Assembly: GCA_024711005.1 (NCBI GenBank)
Contig: JANJTQ010000010.1
Span: 1 to 62,103, forward strand
Direction of reading: 5' to 3'
DNA length: 62,103 nt
Source of the DNA: Opitutaceae bacterium
GTDB lineage: Bacteria > Verrucomicrobiota > Verrucomicrobiia > Opitutales > Opitutaceae
Part shown: piece by piece, positions 60,029 to 62,103 of the stretch
How positions within the stretch are numbered: position 1 is the stretch's first letter
Layout of the letters: every line of letters begins with the position of its first letter
Translations under genes and position numbers: made by a program
Notes under the pieces: model-generated
What the model was told of the DNA's origin: nothing
Database searches by the model: none
Seen by the model: only the letters and a program-made list of their open reading frames with translations

Positions 60029-60813
60029 GCGCCGGTTACTTGGATCGTTTTGGCGGGGTGGGCCGTTTGCTGGGTGGCGATGCGCTCGCCCGCTTGCGCG
60101 ACGTGCATATCTGCGTGGTGGGCGTGGGCGGCGTCGGCTCCTGGACGGTCGAGGCGCTTGCGCGGAGTGGAGTGGGTGCGCTGACGCTCATCGATCTCGA
60201 CGACGTATGCATCACCAACGTCAACCGCCAACTGCCCGCGCTCGACGGTCAGATCGGCCGGCCAAAAATCACCGTGTTGGCCGAGCGAGCTCGACTGATC
60301 AATCCGGCGTGCCGCGTGACGGAAGTGGCGGAGTTTTTCACTCCGGCGACGGCCGACGCCATGCTGGCGCCGGGCTTCGATTGCGTGGTCGATGCGATCG
60401 ACCGCATGAGCAACAAGGCGCTCTTGATCGCCGAATCGGTACGGCGCGGCATGCGCTGCGTGACCGTGGGCGGCGCCGGCGGGAAGCGCGACGCGACCCG
60501 CATTCGTGCGGGCGATCTCGGCGAGTCCACCGGTGACGACCTGTTGCGCCTCGTGCGCAAAAAACTGCGACGCGACCACGGTTTTGCGGGCGGCGAGGGG
60601 AACCGTTACGGGGTGCGCTGCGTGTATTCGATGGAACGCCCGGTCTTTCCTTGGGCGAACGGCACGTGTCAGGCGGAGCCGGAACCGGGCAGTAACCTGA
60701 AGCTCGATTGCGCGAGCGGCTTCGGCACGGCGGTGTGGGTGACGGGTGCCTTCGGGCTCGCCGCCGCACAGGAAGCGGTTGTCAGCGTGCTCGCGGCTCA
60801 GGAAAAAAACTAA
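60025..60813 (+). CDS. tcdA: tRNA threonylcarbamoyladenosine dehydratase (TcdA)
   Basis: TcdA, an E1-like ATP-dependent enzyme, cyclises t6A37 of tRNAs to ct6A. The 262 residues match the family. Visible are the start YLDRFGGVGRLLGGDALARL, the nucleotide-binding glycine motif VVGVGGVGSWTVEALARSG, the acidic LTLIDLDDVCITNVNRQLPA, the middle DCVVDAIDRMSNKALLI, and the C-terminal GSNLKLDCASGFGTAVWVTG. The ATG at 60025 overlaps the stop of the Hsp33-like gene, so the two are translationally coupled. Confidence 0.93.
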   Translation: MSAGYLDRFGGVGRLLGGDALARLRDVHICVVGVGGVGSWTVEALARSGVGALTLIDLDDVCITNVNRQLPALDGQIGRPKITVLAERARLINPACRVTEVAEFFTPATADAMLAPGFDCVVDAIDRMSNKALLIAESVRRGMRCVTVGGAGGKRDATRIRAGDLGESTGDDLLRLVRKKLRRDHGFAGGEGNRYGVRCVYSMERPVFPWANGTCQAEPEPGSNLKLDCASGFGTAVWVTGAFGLAAAQEAVVSVLAAQEKN

Positions 60814-60894
60814 TTCTCCGGTGACTGCTCATCGCCCCATTACCGGCTGCAAAAGGGCTGAAATTCGTCTGCTCGCGGAGGGCTTTTGGCACTC

Positions 60895-60918
60895 TTCGCC
60901 AAGTGGCGAATTCGCCAC
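60895..60918. promoter_or_regulatory. Overlapping palindromes GGCGAA/TTCGCC
   Basis: TTCGCCAAGTGGCGAA (60895-60910) is a hairpin with 6-bp arms. It overlaps the perfect 16-bp palindrome GTGGCGAATTCGCCAC (60903-60918), so the two pairings exclude each other. It could be a terminator core of tcdA without T-tract, or an operator for a dimeric protein. Confidence 0.45.
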
Positions 60919-60990
60919 AAATTTACGTTGTTTTGGCAGGGTTTCATCGATTTCTGAACGGTCCTAGAAAAAACTGTAATACCATTTTGA

Positions 60991-61037
60991 CCACAACAGG
61001 TGGTGGTTGACGGAAAAATTAACACAATCCCTTGTGG
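60991..61037. promoter_or_regulatory. Tandem NrdR-box-like sites
   Basis: CCACAACAGGTGGTGG (60991-61006) and ACACAATCCCTTGTGG (61022-61037) both fit the outer positions of the NrdR box (CACAA..TTGTG type, 4-base centre in the second). Their starts are exactly 31 bp apart, the three-helical-turn spacing known for paired NrdR boxes. They lie about 135 bp upstream of the ribonucleotide reductase start, as expected for repression by NrdR. Confidence 0.7.
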
Positions 61038-61170
61038 GCATGTGTTCTCGACGCAGCCGAATTATCTTGGTGTAACCAAGGCCTGCGAACGGGATGCCTA
61101 ACCGCAGGAAAGTTGCCCCGGCATCATCCGCATTTCTTCCACCCCCACCTATTCACCGCCTACTCTAGCC

Positions 61171-62103
61171 ATGCATTCAGCATCCAATTCTCCCGACACC
61201 TCCGTAAAACCCCGTCACGGTTCTCAAGTTCTGCAACGCAGCATCGCCGCTGCCGATCGTCAGGTGATCAAGCGCGACGGTTCGAGCGTCCGCTACGACC
61301 AAAACAAGATCACGCGGGCCGTTGCGCTGGCGTTTCGGGAGGTGCACGCGGAAGACGATACCAATCCGTACCGCGACGACATGCTCGCCTGCTTCGGTTT
61401 GGACAGTGATCGCTTTATTGAGGCGACGAAGATCGCCGGCTCCGTCTCCCAGATTTTGGAACTCCACTACCGTCAAGGGATGCACCCGACCATCGAGCAG
61501 GTGCAGGACGCGGTGGAAAAAGCCATTGCGGCCGCCGGGCATTGGGAAGTTGCGCGCGCCTACATGCTGTATCGCGAGCGCCGTGCGCTCACCCGTTTGG
61601 TGACGTATGATGACAGCGGTCTCGCCGACTACATCGCGATGGCCAAATACTCCCGCCATCGCGCCGAACTCGGACGCCGCGAAACGTTCGCCGAAGGCGT
61701 TGAACGCGTGATGGAAATGCATCTGGAGTTCTTTGGACCCAAGCTCGCGACCCGTATTCCCGCCGAGCTCCCCGCCGACCTTGTCGCCCTGGCCGGCGAC
61801 ACTGCGCCGGTGCTCGCCAAGGCGCTGTGCGGACGAAAACTCAACGATGTGATCGAGGGCGTCTTCGCCGATGTCACGGCCAAGCGGGTGCTTCCCAGCA
61901 TGCGCTCCATGCAATTTGGCGGCGAGGCGATCCTCACGAATCACAGCCGCATGTTCAATTGCAGCTTCTCTAACGTCGATCGCGTGGAGTTTTTCCGTGA
62001 GTTCTTCTTCCTGCTCCTCAGCGGTTGCGGGGTGGGTTTCTCCGTGCAGAAACACCACATCGCCCGTCTGCCTGCGCTGCCCGTGCGCGCGTCGTCGCAT
62101 GAT
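61171..62103 (+). CDS. Ribonucleotide reductase large subunit, N-terminal part (cut by the window end)
   Basis: The frame is open from the ATG at 61171 to the end of the window (311 codons). Residues about 28-135 form an ATP-cone allosteric domain (VIKRDGSSVRYDQNKITRAV, QILELHYRQGMHPTIEQVQD). The start of the catalytic barrel follows, with MRSMQFGGEAIL, an NCSFSNVD stretch carrying the first active-site Cys, and LLLSGCGVGFSVQKHHIARL. The last motif resembles B12-dependent class II enzymes (NrdJ-like) more than class I, but the deciding C-terminal part lies outside. It reduces ribonucleotides for DNA synthesis. Upstream NrdR-like boxes support the call. Confidence 0.88.
   Translation, partial: MHSASNSPDTSVKPRHGSQVLQRSIAAADRQVIKRDGSSVRYDQNKITRAVALAFREVHAEDDTNPYRDDMLACFGLDSDRFIEATKIAGSVSQILELHYRQGMHPTIEQVQDAVEKAIAAAGHWEVARAYMLYRERRALTRLVTYDDSGLADYIAMAKYSRHRAELGRRETFAEGVERVMEMHLEFFGPKLATRIPAELPADLVALAGDTAPVLAKALCGRKLNDVIEGVFADVTAKRVLPSMRSMQFGGEAILTNHSRMFNCSFSNVDRVEFFREFFFLLLSGCGVGFSVQKHHIARLPALPVRASSHD

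Larger units (their letters stand above)
60814..61170. other. Regulatory intergenic region before ribonucleotide reductase
   Basis: This 357-bp gap holds the end signals of tcdA and the control region of the reductase gene: a double palindrome at 60895-60918, two NrdR-box-like sites at 60991-61037, and a GGATGCC/GGCATCATCC near-complement around 61093-61130. I looked for a cobalamin riboswitch and did not find one. No small gene was recognised. Confidence 0.6.

Noticed and set aside
60814-61170. A possible cobalamin riboswitch before the reductase gene
   Set aside because: I looked for the conserved B12-box and junction motifs and did not find them; the NrdR-like boxes explain regulation better.

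Overview
The window looks like chromosomal DNA of a Verrucomicrobiota bacterium, most likely family Opitutaceae. This rests on high GC, four PEP-CTERM exported proteins, a very large pilin-like protein resembling the Verru_Chthon cassette type, autotransporter-type beta-strand repeats fused to GH5 hydrolases, and a rich set of glycoside hydrolases without SusC/SusD. The assignment is inference from gene content. No tRNA, rRNA, CRISPR array, transposase or phage gene was recognised.

Positions 1-32 kb are an accessory, carbohydrate-centred region. A LacI-type regulator is divergent from a GH38 alpha-mannosidase, with an operator-like palindrome between them. Then come a heparinase II/III-type protein, an AraC regulator, PEP-CTERM proteins in two paralogous pairs, a GH92 alpha-mannosidase, a sialate O-acetylesterase-type esterase, three GH5 enzymes (two of them paralogues with beta-strand repeats) and the pilin-like giant with a small secreted partner. 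Together these suggest extracellular and periplasmic attack on mannose-containing glycans. A family of pyrimidine/purine hairpins recurs here. All six copies lie 7-15 bp behind the stop codon of a minus-strand gene.

Positions 30-36 kb hold a GntR/LacI-type chimeric regulator and, converging on it, an operon mfpsA - mfppB-glycosidase fusion - sugar kinase. It resembles the mannosylfructose pathway of Agrobacterium, but the phosphatase is fused to an (alpha/alpha)6 glycosidase-like domain. This is the most distinctive gene system in the window.

Positions 36-62 kb are mostly housekeeping and stress genes: a MYG1-like protein, a two-gene sensor kinase operon, ruvB, murA, an RGG-rich disordered protein, an all-alpha dUTPase, an HtrA-type protease followed by a protease-like partner and a peroxiredoxin, a DUF748/AsmA-like gene cut by one in-frame amber codon, GNAT, YkgJ-like and zeta-like genes, ettA, an Hsp33-like chaperone, tcdA, and the start of a ribonucleotide reductase behind two NrdR-box-like sites spaced 31 bp apart. 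Three further repeat families are present. One has a copy inserted in frame inside the GH38 gene. Another contributes codons to the N-termini of two neighbouring exported proteins.
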